A DNA stretch of 64,000 nt from Penicillium oxalicum (lineage: Eukaryota > Ascomycota > Eurotiomycetes > Eurotiales > Aspergillaceae): NCBI RefSeq assembly GCF_001723175.1, contig NC_064657.1, positions 1 through 64,000 on the forward strand, written 5' to 3'. Under the pieces are notes generated by a model. It ran no database searches, was not told the origin of the DNA, and saw nothing but the letters and a program-made list of their open reading frames with translations. The first letter of the stretch is position 1. Every line of letters begins with the position of its first letter. Shown piece after piece: positions 48,979 through 59,606 of this stretch. Made by a program: the position numbers and the translations under genes.

Positions 48979-49350
48979 TTATTTTGATAGTCTTCTAATT
49001 AATTTTATAGCCTGGTCATCAAAAATAGCACTCGCTGAGTAAGAACTACTTGGTTGCCGAGAATTCCTTAGTGGCGCCAGGGATGCCTTCGTCCTATGGC
49101 GACTTTTCGCATGAAGGCCATTCATACGAAGAGCCTTAGGCAGTATGATATCTTCACCTGCTTTGTTAGATCCTAGGACTGATTCGCAATCTGCCAATCG
49201 CGGAGTGCAGATGCTCCACTGAAAGAGTATGAGGACGTCTCGAAAGGTCATTCCGATATTCTCTGAGGTTGCCGAGTTCGAACGCATAACACCAGTTTCA
49301 CATTCTACTGAGAGGGCTTCTTCTGAGATAGGGATCTCTTCCGGGGGATG
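48979..49350 (-). pseudogene. Fragment of an unrecognised gene
   Basis: One minus-strand frame is open from about 49350 (EEIPISEEALSVECETGVMR) to a stop at 48979, about 120 codons. It is Ser/Arg-rich toward the end (SLAPLRNSRQPSSSYSASA). Acidic-then-basic composition and codon use look gene-like, but I recognise no domain. Upstream at 49532-49305 lies another frame that may be an exon. Probably a remnant. Confidence 0.3.
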
Positions 49351-49716
49351 ATATCTTTCTTCCTACGACTCCCTGTCGTTATTGGACTTTCTGCATCCAC
49401 TCTAGTGTGCTCGTTTCTTTTTCCAAAGCAATTATGCGAAGGAACGCTTCTAGAATTGGCCTTGACAGAAATTGATACACAAAGCCACTCCATTACAGTA
49501 GCCTTTTCAGTAAAAGATGTGCAGTTATGCAAACCCTTGCATATATCATTGTCGGAACAAGAAATGACGTTAAAGACTAAGAATTTAGCCCATGCTGTAT
49601 TTTTGATTTAGCGGCCTTATGCCCAAATTTGCGCGACACGTATTTTTTCAACATTTTCATCACAATCATAAATCGTCCAGACCAACTGCAAATTCGACAC
49701 CCTCTGCTCATTTTAG

Positions 49717-50193
49717 TCATTTCCGAGAGCGACATACCACGTTCCAAACTTTCTTTATGGCTGTAATGGTCCAATATTGCCCTGCATGATCCCTGTCGCC
49801 CATAAACGGCTCGTAAGTACCCGCATATGTATCAAGATGTAGTTTTTTGCCCGAATACGCATTCGATGACTTCCACGTACCGTCTCCCCAACCCTCTACT
49901 ACCCACAGCTGACCCGAGTAATTCCCTACCCTTGCCATATGTGGCTTAGTCTTGTCATTTCCGTACACATCTAGGACTCTGTCTGGACCGAGAAACATAG
50001 TGCATAGCTTATACTCTCCAGACAGCTGTGGCATAAACTGCCAGAATTGGCCACTGTAATTGGCCGAAGGTGCCATTTTTAAAACCCCTTCTTTGTTGTC
50101 TACCCCGTCATTGTCCACGTCTAAGGCCATGGAGGTACCAACATACGCGTTTGACAATCGGTACCATGTGTCAGAGTCATATAGAGGCGCCAT
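49717..50193 (-). CDS. Ricin-B-type (R-type) beta-trefoil lectin
   Basis: A 158-residue protein, ATG at 50193. It contains three Q-x-W motifs that mark the three lobes of the beta-trefoil: Q49-F-W51, Q95-L-W97 and Q139-Y-W141. Each is preceded by an N/H-x-S/A-G pattern (NYSGQFW, NYSGQLW, DHAGQYW) at nearly equal spacing. It is a single carbohydrate-binding domain with no enzymatic chain and no signal peptide, so probably a cytoplasmic fungal lectin of the type proposed to act against grazers or competitors. The ligand cannot be predicted. A frame continues for 140 bases beyond in another register but is not convincing. Confidence 0.8.
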   Translation of the reverse strand: MAPLYDSDTWYRLSNAYVGTSMALDVDNDGVDNKEGVLKMAPSANYSGQFWQFMPQLSGEYKLCTMFLGPDRVLDVYGNDKTKPHMARVGNYSGQLWVVEGWGDGTWKSSNAYSGKKLHLDTYAGTYEPFMGDRDHAGQYWTITAIKKVWNVVCRSRK

Positions 50194-51075
50194 GCTTCCC
50201 TAAAGACTCGATACTGCGTGGGTAGGTCCGTGATTTGTGTTCGAGTCACTGAAAATATGGGGATCAGTAACTTATCAAAAGTCAAATAAGTATAATTTAC
50301 TAGTTAATCAATCACTTATATCATCTAACAACTTAGAGAGGCCGATTCAGACCTGAGACATATACCTAGTCTAGACTGTCGATAACTAGACGAACTTCTT
50401 AATCGCCGATCATGTTTCAGGTGCCAAGAAAGCATGTAGCCTTGTTTCGACCAGAGATTTCGAAATTACTCTGTGCTGAGGACCTATTGGAATATTGATC
50501 TAGTGTCTCTAAATCAGCTAACGTTGATCGGACTTAAGGAGAATTGGGAAAATGGTCGATGGTGAGATAAATCCGATAACAAACTCGCTTGAGGTGGACA
50601 GGTTCGTAGATTCCCACGGTCAAACACATGCTTAACGGAATTCCAGGCTGCACACTTACATAATATTCTCTTTGCGAGTGGCGTATATCATTTTTAAACC
50701 AGCCCGGCCATAAAGAAAGCCTGGATCTCGTCGACCTGGCCTAGAATTATCCATTCTTTATCGCTCAGTTTACGGTTAAAAATGTCGATCGAATATTATC
50801 GACTCTTTGTATTAATTAGCGTTCAACCATTAGTAGAATGGCTGCGTCACAGCCGTTCTGCATCTAGATAAGTGAATAAAAGAAAAAACACGATGATAGG
50901 ATGAACCTAGTGCACTGTAGCGTGGCTGAGGCTAGATTCTGTTTTCTTGGCCAGGTCCAGAGTACTGGTACCGTATGCGTGCCACTAACATGATGTCCGC
51001 GTTGTAGGTTATCTTCTAGTTGATTGAACGCCATTCCCGAAATGAACTAACGACAGTTAGCCCAAATGCCTATTT
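50194..51075. other. Intergenic, promoter side of the lectin
   Basis: AT-rich, no open frame of note. It should contain the promoter of the minus-strand lectin gene near 50200-50400. Otherwise nothing recognised. Confidence 0.45.
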
Positions 51076-51363
51076 TTACTCTGGCTCAAGTTCGTCGTGC
51101 AAGTTTGATTTAAACGTCAATATTCCGTAATCATGACTAGCATTTCCTGCCATCCATAACTCCGTTCCACGGTCGTCTTTCTTTGTTAAATACAGGTATC
51201 CTTTTGTGTCACAACCCAATCTGTCCGCCCATTTGCGACGGTTGCGGCAGTGGCCAATGCTCGGTAAGAACATGTTTGACTGGCACCGAAGAACTTCGTC
51301 GCAAAGGTTATTCGAATTAGTTGCGAACTTTGGTGGGAGGTATAACAACGCAATGCACGGCAC
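51076..51363 (-). pseudogene. Unrecognised small frame overlapping the tandem repeat
   Basis: A 95-residue minus-strand frame (ending FKSNLHDELEPE). The part from about 51270 upward is shared with the second repeat unit at 52120. The internal segment KADRLGCDTKGYLYL-like has a folded-protein character, but I recognise no family. It may be the last exon of a gene whose earlier exons lie in the duplicated region. Confidence 0.25.
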
Positions 51364-52490
51364 TATAATGCGCCTATATTATTATCGAGTAAGACCCTGT
51401 GACATGAGAGTGTGTTGAAGGTGCTCCCTCTGCGTCTTGAAATAATGGGGATGATAATTGAGTTGCGTCTTGAAGTAATGGGGATGATAATTGAGTTGCC
51501 CAACTCTGAATAGTAAACCCATGGCCAGAAGGCTTTTCTGGTGGGAGGGCATCCAATACCTATAGAACGTGAGGTATTTTAACAAAGTCCTTTTCCCATA
51601 TTAAAGGTTATGACCGAAATGAATCCTTGGATGAGAGCACCGGAATGCATTCTGGCTAAGTGACCTATCAATATAAACGCTGAAGCAATATACCTCCTCT
51701 TCATCTCTTGTGAAAATTGTGCCAAGTGTGCCGATCTGAACACGAGTGGCAGCCATGCCTGCAGGAGGCGAGGCTGCCCGATCCGGCAGGAAGGCGTACG
51801 GAGGAGGAACTCTAGTTAGATAATTCTCTTCTTGCCTCTTCTGTTCTCTTCTCTTCAGTCTTGATACTCTCGTTGAAATGCACAAGTGGATTTGATCTAC
51901 TTTCTGGAACGTAACAAAAAATACGATTCTCTTGGCAGGCATGCAACACATTATTAGACAGCTGAGCCTTGGCGCATCTGGCCAGACCGCTCTTGGGTAC
52001 GAAAGAACGGAAAGGGCATCCCGAAACTATAATTCTACCACTGTGATCAAATGATACGTTATGTCATGAGACTACTTAAACAATTCCATTTTGGTTTTGA
52101 ATGGACTAGAATAATAGCATGTTTGACTTGCACAGAAGAACTTTATCGCAAAAGTAATCTTCAAATGCCGGAGAGACAATGGAATCCTTGGATGAGAGCC
52201 TTGGCATGAAATCTGGTTTTGTAACTTACCAAAGCCTGCCGAATTAATATAGCTCGGCCTCTTGATCTACTGTGAAATTGAGGATTCCCTTGGCCTGCAC
52301 GAAACACACTATTCCTGCTGCAGATACGCCGTAGCACTACGGGGAGTTGCGAGAAGAAGCATAAATCCCTATCATCGGGCATCTGATGTTTGGCACATCT
52401 GACAAGACAAGTCGGGTGCGAAAGGAGCGGAAAGGCATCCCGAAACTTCAATTCTACCACCTGTGACCATATTATACGATATGAACAGGA
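51270..52490. repeat. Degenerate tandem duplication (two units)
   Basis: Three blocks recur in order. ATGTTTGACT-GCAC-GAAGAACTT-TCGCAAA occurs at 51270 and 52119. AATCCTTGGATGAGAGC occurs at 51619 and 52180. A block with CGAAACT-ATTCTACCAC-TGTGA occurs at about 51965-52060 and 52385-52470. Unit 1 spans about 51270-52075 and unit 2 about 52119-52490; unit 1 has an extra few hundred bases. Both are full of stops. A minus-strand peptide in unit 1 (GTIFTRDEEEVYCF) matches ILNFTVDQEAELY in unit 2, so a gene was probably duplicated and then decayed. Confidence 0.6.
51431..51496. repeat. 33-bp direct repeat, two copies
   Basis: The unit TGCGTCTTGAA(A/G)TAATGGGG plus ATGATAATTGAGT occurs at 51431-51463 and 51464-51496 with one mismatch. 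Confidence 0.9.
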
Positions 52491-52908
52491 TTGGAAGATT
52501 CTGGACCAACATGACTGTACATAACTTGTCTAACCAAGGGCAGAATGCGGATGGCTTTCCTACTTGGATGCTCTGCGTCGTTGGAGTCATGGGTATTAAT
52601 TGGTGGTGGCATGAAACATGAATTATAGCGGTAGTTAGCACAGAGTTGTAGGATACGGCTCTTTTCTAGGGGAAGAGCTATGTAAAAAGACAAACATGGA
52701 CGAAATCCTTCAGTACACTGCTTATGATTCAATGAGTGATGTAATCAGATAAAGATTAGCCAGAGACTGGTCATCCATCAAGTCACCAATGTACATCTTG
52801 GATAAAATCCGACGAACGTATGAAAGACAATATACTGAATTCACGCTTTGCAACGCCATTACTACAATGCATACTTGCTAACTTACATCAATCTGACCGT
52901 CAAGGACA
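52491..52908. other. Intergenic, upstream of the protease pseudogene
   Basis: No supported gene. It may contain the promoter or a lost signal-peptide exon of the protease. Confidence 0.4.
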
Positions 52909-54335
52909 ATGAAGCCGACTAAGATCCCTCCCAAGTTGAACCCACGCTACCATAAGTATGGCAAAAAGTCATACGTGCACTTGATGCGCAAGTACCGCTT
53001 CAATCCGACCAAGGAGGGGCCGTATTTCATAGACGGCAAGCTAGAGCAAATGGGTCGTCCTTTACAGACCAAGCCGTTGGCGGTCACGCGCACATCCAGC
53101 AGGTGTTGCGGAAGAAAGCCATTGACAGTGACCAAGTTGGCGAATTTGGCGAACTAGATGTGCAGAATGATCTAATGTACCTAGTAGAGATGAGTATTGG
53201 GACGCCAGCGCAGACGGTGCAACTTGGTTTTGATACCGGATCAGCGGATCTCTGGGTAAGGCATTGTCCCTTATTTACAGTAGGATAACAGGGAAGGGTT
53301 AATAGAAACATAAATAGGTCTGGTCGACAAAGCTTCCCCACTCGACGCTTTCGCAGCACCCGAACCATAATGTCTTCGATCCGTCAAGTCACGCACATTT
53401 CACAACCTAGTCGGTTCAACCTTTAAGATTAAATATGCCGACGGATTGTTTGCAAGCGGCACTGTGGGCACCGATAACGTCAGCATCGATGGACTGGTAG
53501 TTATGAATCAGGCCGTCGAGATAGCTGACAAGATGTCTACTCAGTTTGCCAGCGGCGCGGGTGACGGGCTGCTCGGCCTTGCCTTCAAGAAACTCAACAC
53601 AGTCAAGCCTCAGCCAGTGAACACACCGGTAGTTAACATGATCGAACAAGCCGATATCTCTAAAAGCTCCGAGCTTTTTACTGCTAAGCTTGGCTCGTGG
53701 TGTGATGCGGACGAGCCGGACAAAGGTGCCTCGTTCTACACCTTCGGGTTCATCGACCAGGCCACTGTGCAGGCATCCGGCGAGCAGACTTATTACACGC
53801 CGGTCGATAAGAGTCAAGGGTTCTGAATGTTTGACTCTGCCTCGGCAACTGTGAATGGGCAGACGACTTTCCGCGCGGGAAACAAGGCTATTGCTGATAC
53901 TAGCACTACTCTAGCTCTGGTCGACGATATCATCTGCCAGGCCATCTACTACGCTATTCCTGGTGCCACCTATGACCCCCAGAGCCAGGAGTATATCTAC
54001 CCGACAAACACAACTGTGGACCAACTCCCTGTTGTTTCATTCGCCGTTGGTGGCAAACAGTTCGTTGTGCAGAAGGAGGACCTAGACTTTGCGGAAGCTA
54101 AGCCTGGGTATCTCTATGGTGGTATCCAGAGTCGAGGCGATATGGACCTAGACATTCTAGGCGATACCTTTTTAAAAGGAATTTACGGCTGTGAGTGGTT
54201 ACATATTTCGTATGGAAGGACTTTGATATCAAGGTCCCTGACTCTCTACCCCCGCAGGTGTTTGATGTTGGGAACATTCGCTTTGGAGCCCCGCAGCGTA
54301 AAGAGCTACACCAGACCCTGTCTCCTCCTCCTTAG
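52909..54335 (+). pseudogene. Pepsin-like aspartic protease (aspergillopepsin type), decayed
   Basis: Follows the family from propeptide to C-terminus: propeptide (KLNPRYHKYG, EGPYFIDGKLEQMGRP), mature start (DVQNDLMYLVEMSIGTPAQT), first active site FDTGSADLW, then GDGLLGLAFKKLN, second active site ADTSTTLALV, and DLDILGDTFLKGIY...VFDVGNIRFGAPQ. Introns fit at 53256-53317 (directly after DLW) and 54191-54257. Breaks: frameshift near 53075, frameshift near 53390, TGA at 53824-53826 where the family has Trp (GF-stop-MFDS, a G-to-A change), and an extra G near 54187 that shifts the frame into the last exon. No secretion signal is visible at the start. Dead or nearly dead gene. Confidence 0.87.
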
Positions 54336-55762
54336 TAGGGATTAGACCTGGCGATACTGATAGGTAATGAAAGCTCTCTGTGGCCGTGAAAAGGACATAC
54401 GAGTCTGTGGCGTTACCCTCCGGAATTGTTTAACCTCGCTTTCGTCCATTTTATACTCGTGTTGGCAAAAGTGCTTACACTTGCGTTCCTCATCAAATTG
54501 CTAGGAATAGTATATTTTTATCACCGTTCCTGAAATAGTAGCTTAATTTTCGATTCAATGTAACGGATCTGCAGCCTTCTTTGTTGCACTTGACGGGATA
54601 TCACATTGATACTGAAGATAAGAAGACTTGTAATAGGTCTTTTTCCTCCGATACGCAGCACCCTGTGTCTATTTTCGTTTTCTTGACACGCACTGTCAAA
54701 CATAAGTAGCCAATTAACATTGTCTGGATGCGAGAGCCAGTCAAAAATCTGCAATCACAATATTGAGACTTTCTGTGCCGCCAAAGGCAGGATTCCGATT
54801 TCTATCTCGCAGGCCGAGTTGGCTTTCATTGGAATGGCCGTTTCAATCGTTACGCTGCTCTCGCGGAGGGCGGTTTCGAAAGTCTTGTAATGAAAAGGAA
54901 AAATTATTGATTATTCGTTCTGATGAGATACAAGAGAGTATATATACAGAGTGAAACGCAATCGATGTTCAAGTTCGTATAGACAGAGCAGGGACTATTT
55001 TCGATATTGCGCGATTGTTTCTGGTGCGCTCTTGCCTTGTATCACAACGGAAACCATACTTCATCGGTCACCAGACATGAAGATGTTCGCGTCAGGCGTT
55101 GATGGACGCAGCGCAGATTCAGCCTTTTTGCACTCTCACAAGAATTCGTGAAGAATGCAAAGAAGTAGACGGCATATTTGTAGCGATACTTTCAAACTTT
55201 ATACGAAGGAGCTCGTCCACCACGGCCTAGGATATGGCCCTTACTACCCCGAAGATAGTAGCAAGCGATGATAACCATCGTCTAGAGAGCAACATGCATT
55301 GATTCGACTCATTCAAACTGCCTCGTAATATTGAAAGGCCGTAAGAATTTAATGAGGCAAACTGTTAACCATATTCTCTACCGATCTTTTTTCTCCCAGT
55401 CTGGCCCAAGAAGAGCTTCAACCCCAAAAGAGTAGACATGGGTAATAAAACTTTTTACCAAAGAGCCAGCGTAGCTACACCCGCTGCAAAGGCGAAGAAG
55501 ACGACGTTTCTTTTTTGTTGCAAGATAATTCCATGCTCTGTGGTGCACATAGGACAAAGAAAATCTAGACCTTGGAAGACTCAGCCGCAACCCTTTTTTG
55601 GTTCGTGGTCCGGACATATCCGTTCCCTTGTTCGGCGTCGATCATCGATCAGATGGCTGATCGTACCTTCAACGGTTGAGTATTGTATCCTGTCTTTTGC
55701 TTGATACTTCCTCTGAGAAGCGAATTTTTGAGGAATGAGATAAACCTTCATTAACTTACAAC
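54336..55762. other. Intergenic, nothing recognised
   Basis: About 1.4 kb with scattered short frames on both strands (for example 55617-55378 minus, 54951-55151 plus), none with a recognisable domain or splice pattern. Confidence 0.45.
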
Positions 55763-56332
55763 TCATCTGGCTGAAATGCCCATTTCCTCGTCAACTGGGC
55801 GGACTCTCCCTAGTTGATTGCCCCTCTCCAACTGCAGCGTATTGGCATAAGTGTCTGGTTGGTTCATGGCAATCACGTCCTGCATTGTCTTATACTGGTC
55901 GAAAACATTTCTGATTAGACTCATAACGTCTCGATTTGCCTCCTCACCATCTCCATATTTCAGATTGATCTCCACCTCTTCAATATAGGTCATGACTTTT
56001 CTGATCTCAGCCAAGTCCTTTCGCAGACGTTGCGGTAGGCCGCGGCCCTTCATGAGAGCAATGACACCAGCAATGATAGTATTCACTGCCCCTAAGATTG
56101 TAATTGCCACCATGTGGTCTTCGGCCAATGGCCCTAGCGCTGTGATCGTTGCGCCAATAACCAGCTGGAGTATAGCGAGGGAGTTGAAGAAGATGGAAAA
56201 TAGTTGATTGAGTAAGGTCTTGTGAATCTCTTGGGCCTTAAGCGTTTTGCGTAAAGCGCCCGTGGCCGCGCGGAAATTGTCGTATTTGCCGTGCGTCGTG
56301 TCATTTATCGAGAATGTCGACGACCCGGGCAT
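55763..56332 (-). CDS. Fungal SLATT-type two-TM protein
   Basis: A 189-residue protein starting MPGSSTFSIND (the frame is open another 33 codons upstream to an ATG at 56431). Two membrane helices lie at about 44-67 (LFSIFFNSLAILQLVIGATI onward) and 74-95 (MVAITILGAVNTIIAGVIAL), followed by MKGRGLPQRLRKDLAEIRKV and a soluble, charged helical tail. Two TM segments, an LGA-x-NT-x-IAG-type second helix and a K-G-x-GLP-x-R motif are the signature of the fungal SLATT (SMODS and SLOG-associating two-TM effector) domain. In bacteria SLATT proteins are predicted pore-forming effectors of nucleotide-signal conflict systems; a similar membrane role in fungi is inference. The frame is intact. Confidence 0.75.
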   Translation of the reverse strand: MPGSSTFSINDTTHGKYDNFRAATGALRKTLKAQEIHKTLLNQLFSIFFNSLAILQLVIGATITALGPLAEDHMVAITILGAVNTIIAGVIALMKGRGLPQRLRKDLAEIRKVMTYIEEVEINLKYGDGEEANRDVMSLIRNVFDQYKTMQDVIAMNQPDTYANTLQLERGNQLGRVRPVDEEMGISAR

Positions 56333-56965
56333 GATAAGAAAGTTATTACTAAGAAAGCTTTGGCTAACGTGAAGCTGTACTGGTGCGGGCGAGTACGACA
56401 AACTCTGGGGTTCAAAGGGAAATGTAAGCAATATATCCCCACACCTTGTTTCTAGGACGTCATAGTTATCTCTTCTGAACCAATCCGTCTGTGCAAAGTA
56501 ATCTGCTTGACTCTGGACGGGTTTAACGTTCTTGTCGATTCTCCTAGCCTAACGTGCAGAGAGTAGTGGCTCGTCTCTGTGTCCTAGAGGATTACTTTCT
56601 CTGTGAGATGAATGTCCTTTCGGCAAAACGGTATTTAGTGGCAGTTAATGGACGTAATGGATGTCATAGACTCAGTAGCTGTAGCTTTGGAGCCTTAAGA
56701 AAGTAGATTTCTTATACTAAGAGTGGTTCTCAAAATACTTTCAATTGGTATGTATAACTCATACAGAACTCCAAGGATTTTGGGCTTATTCATATACTGT
56801 CCCACTAGAGATTTAGGGACAATTTAGTGCAAGAAAATAGCGGAAAACGAACGAGGGAGCATCCAATTCACAGGCAGCAGTACCGTGATGATAGATGGTA
56901 AGGGAAACATCTCTATCAACCTGTTAACGCTCCTGGGGCATAAGTGCGTTGAAGTCACACTACAC
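56333..56965. other. Intergenic between SLATT and CVNH genes
   Basis: Nothing recognised apart from the likely promoter of the SLATT gene next to 56332. The 3' end of the CVNH gene is at its right edge. Confidence 0.45.
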
Positions 56966-57351
56966 TTACCAATGGAACTCAAGGTTCCCATCGTAGTTGT
57001 TGATCCTCTCCGCGAGATTCACATCCTTGTTGGGGAGAAATCTGCCAGCTGAGTCGCGAAGATCAGCTCGCAGTATAGGATTATGGCCAGCGCCTTCTTC
57101 AGCATTGAATCTGATGTTGGATGCCTGCGCGGTGAACCCGGTTCCTCCCCACTCAAAGCGACCTACTTTGTGTTAGTACGCTAGATTCTCCCCCTCATGT
57201 CGCAGGGCTCAGATATACCGCCATTATCGCCGAGGCAAGAGTCCAGACGGAGCTTGCTCTGATTCCAGCATCCCCCGTTCTTCTTGCAGTTTCCAACGAG
57301 GTAAGTCTCATTAGGATACTGCTCGATATAAAGACCAGTAGTTGCATCCAT
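56966..57351 (-). CDS. Cyanovirin-N-like (CVNH) lectin, two exons
   Basis: Exon 1 runs 57351-57219 and exon 2 57162-56966. They are joined across a 56-nt intron (57163-57218) with GTATAT, a perfect GTACTAAC branch site and TAG. The product is about 109 residues from MDATTGLY. The two CVNH sequence repeats are visible: LVGNCKKNGGCWNQSKLRLD followed by SCLGDNG in repeat 1, and FTAQASNIRFNAEEG, ILRADLRDSAG, VNLAERINNYDGNLEFHW in repeat 2. This domain binds high-mannose sugars in characterised members. The N-terminus is short compared with the family, so an upstream exon or an alternative start is possible. GTAAGTG overlaps the stop codon and could be a cryptic donor. Confidence 0.78.
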
Positions 57352-59281
57352 GATGAGTGTATTCAAATGCAATTGTTAAAATTTGCCAGCCTTGTGACCT
57401 TTTTGTGGAATGGCGACTACCAACGGGGGGGCAGTTACCAGATATTTATAGAGAAGAAGGCGTAAGCTGGTTATGTCTAATTTGGTTCTAGAACTACTGT
57501 ATAAAGTTTCAACAATCTCTGCTAGTTCTTTCTATTAGGGATGAACCGAGAAAGTGGCCACTTGCAGACTAGATCTATCCGTCGCTGGTCAGACCACTTC
57601 CGTAGCACACGAGTCTAGCCGGCAGATGATCAAGCGCACCCACACAACCCCAAAGTTTGGTTTCGGGTCGACGAACCAGGCTAGCCACTATCGGGCTCTC
57701 TGATGACGTTGGTTCCTCGGGTTCCCCGCAGAAATTCTTCTTGGTCCTCAGTGCGCCCATGTCTCCGAGCGATCATCTGTCGGGGCCACATCCAGCAATA
57801 TGCACATTTATTTGCGCTTCATTACCATATCCTGACGCAATTACCATAGACAGTATGTGCAGTAGTACAGTGGTCATGCCACAAGTAACCTACCGCGCGT
57901 TGGGTGCTGATTATAGCTTTTCTTAGTCATCCTCCGCACGGGAGTCTAAATTAACTTTGAAATAGTGCCATGATCTTTAATTTTAGTTTGTCTCAAGTCA
58001 TCTATCGTATGATAAATCTTAGCAAGGTACTTCCATAATAGGATAATAGTGCACTTTTGAAAGTTCTACCTCGGTAGGCAATCCCCTGGTTGATTGCGCT
58101 CTGATCATCTGCTAGTGCGATATCTGGCCATATGGTACGGGTGGCTAGCCCCAACGAGTCTGAGTAGGCTTCAGAGTAAGGTCCAGGTCGCGCCAGCCAC
58201 GTCGTAGGCACCGTAGACGAGGAATATTATTTCCGGACGAAACCAGCTCATTAGCTTCACTTTAGAAGACTTCCAGGCCGTTAGGCCCCAGTCTACATCG
58301 GAAACTTAAAATCGCGCATCTCGTGTCGATGCCAACCTGAGAATGGTGAGATGATCGGCTGTGTTCAGCCAGCCACAGGGACTTACAAATGAATTGATAT
58401 TTCTCAGCCCCACAATATTTCCCAAAGCGGACGGAGCTGTATTAGGTCATCTGTTCCCGAATTCTCGCGTTTCGTACGAACCTTAAATCAATCGTATGAA
58501 GGTCCCTTAACCCATGTTTTTCGTCCGATCCTGATCTCCGGCGTGCATGATCTAGATCTGGCCATCCGAATTACCAGAGATTGTTTGGTAGACGCTCTGC
58601 CACAGCCAGTGCTACCCCATTGACCGATTAGCTGTGTGTGTCTCGCCTCACTAATGTCCACAATCTTCTGTTTGTCAAGATGAGACTGGGTAGAATGTTT
58701 CTTGCAACTACGGTAAAATCTTGCGGTAGTGTGGAACCGTTTGGGTGCTTACCGGTTTGAATCATGTACAGTACTATCATTCCCTAGAATATTGATTGGC
58801 ATATCTCAAATTGAAATTATCATTCAGACGTCATGACTTAAGACGAACGTGTAGATATGAGTACAGACGTCGGAATGTAGACCACCGCATCTTGAACATG
58901 ATGTTCATTTACCGCTTCATATATTGTTTGCTATGCCTTTATTAACCTCTGTACATTCGGCACGGTCTGTTACTGTCGGGACATATCCTCCCGTCAGAAT
59001 AAGCAAAGACATGTTGTACGTAATCTTGCTAAGCTACGGCTCCCGCCGTATGGATTCAGGGGCATTGGATGAGGACTTGGAATACACATCTATCTACATC
59101 AATCAATTTATTTTCTGCTTTTGGAGCATACATGCTGTCCACTTAACTGTGTACACAGTACCTAGCTGGTGATACCGACAGTTACTTTTCAGGTATATCA
59201 ATGATTGGCCATCTAATAACCTACCCCTAGGCAATCATTGTTTTAGTTCGGTCCACTTAGTCAAAGAAAAAGAAGTCAACG
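57352..59281. other. Intergenic, nothing recognised
   Basis: About 1.9 kb without a supportable gene. Short frames (57657-57926 plus, 58211-58002 minus, 58924-59172 plus) lack domains. No transposon end is apparent. Confidence 0.45.
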
Positions 59282-59606
59282 ATGACTACGGAACGCTCTG
59301 TACGAGTTCTTTGTGTAGATGGAGAAGCATTCGATACATCGACGGGCGCTGGACGCACGGGAGAAGGTGCTTGGACGCGAGTATCCTGACACGCTCACCA
59401 GTGTCAGTAATCTTGGCTCGGTGCTTAACAGTCAAGGGAAATATGAAGAGGCGGAAGCGATGCATCGAAGGGCGTTAGAAGCACGAGAGAAGGTGCTTGG
59501 GCATGAGCATCCTGACACGATCACCAGTATCAATAACCTTGGTGGTTTGCTCTCCAGCCAAGGGAAATATGACGGGGCGGAGGCGATGCATCGACGGGCA
59601 CTATAA
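59282..59606 (+). pseudogene. Patatin-start/TPR remnant of an NLR-like gene
   Basis: ATG at 59282 opens MTTERSVRVLCVDG, the start of fungal patatin-like phospholipase domains (normally followed by GGIRG). At about 59320 the sequence switches, in another frame, to TPR repeats of the kinesin-light-chain/NLR type: two 42-residue units (ALDAREKVLGREYPDTLTSV, then ALEAREKVLGHEHPDTITSI), ending at TAA 59604-59606. In intact genes these parts are the two ends of a patatin-NB-ARC/NACHT-TPR protein. The central part (phospholipase core and NTPase) therefore appears to be deleted here. The TPR units themselves are clean, as in recently active genes. Confidence 0.65.

Noticed and set aside
53416..53817. 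133-codon minus-strand frame in the protease region
   Set aside because: Antisense shadow of the aspartic protease coding strand.
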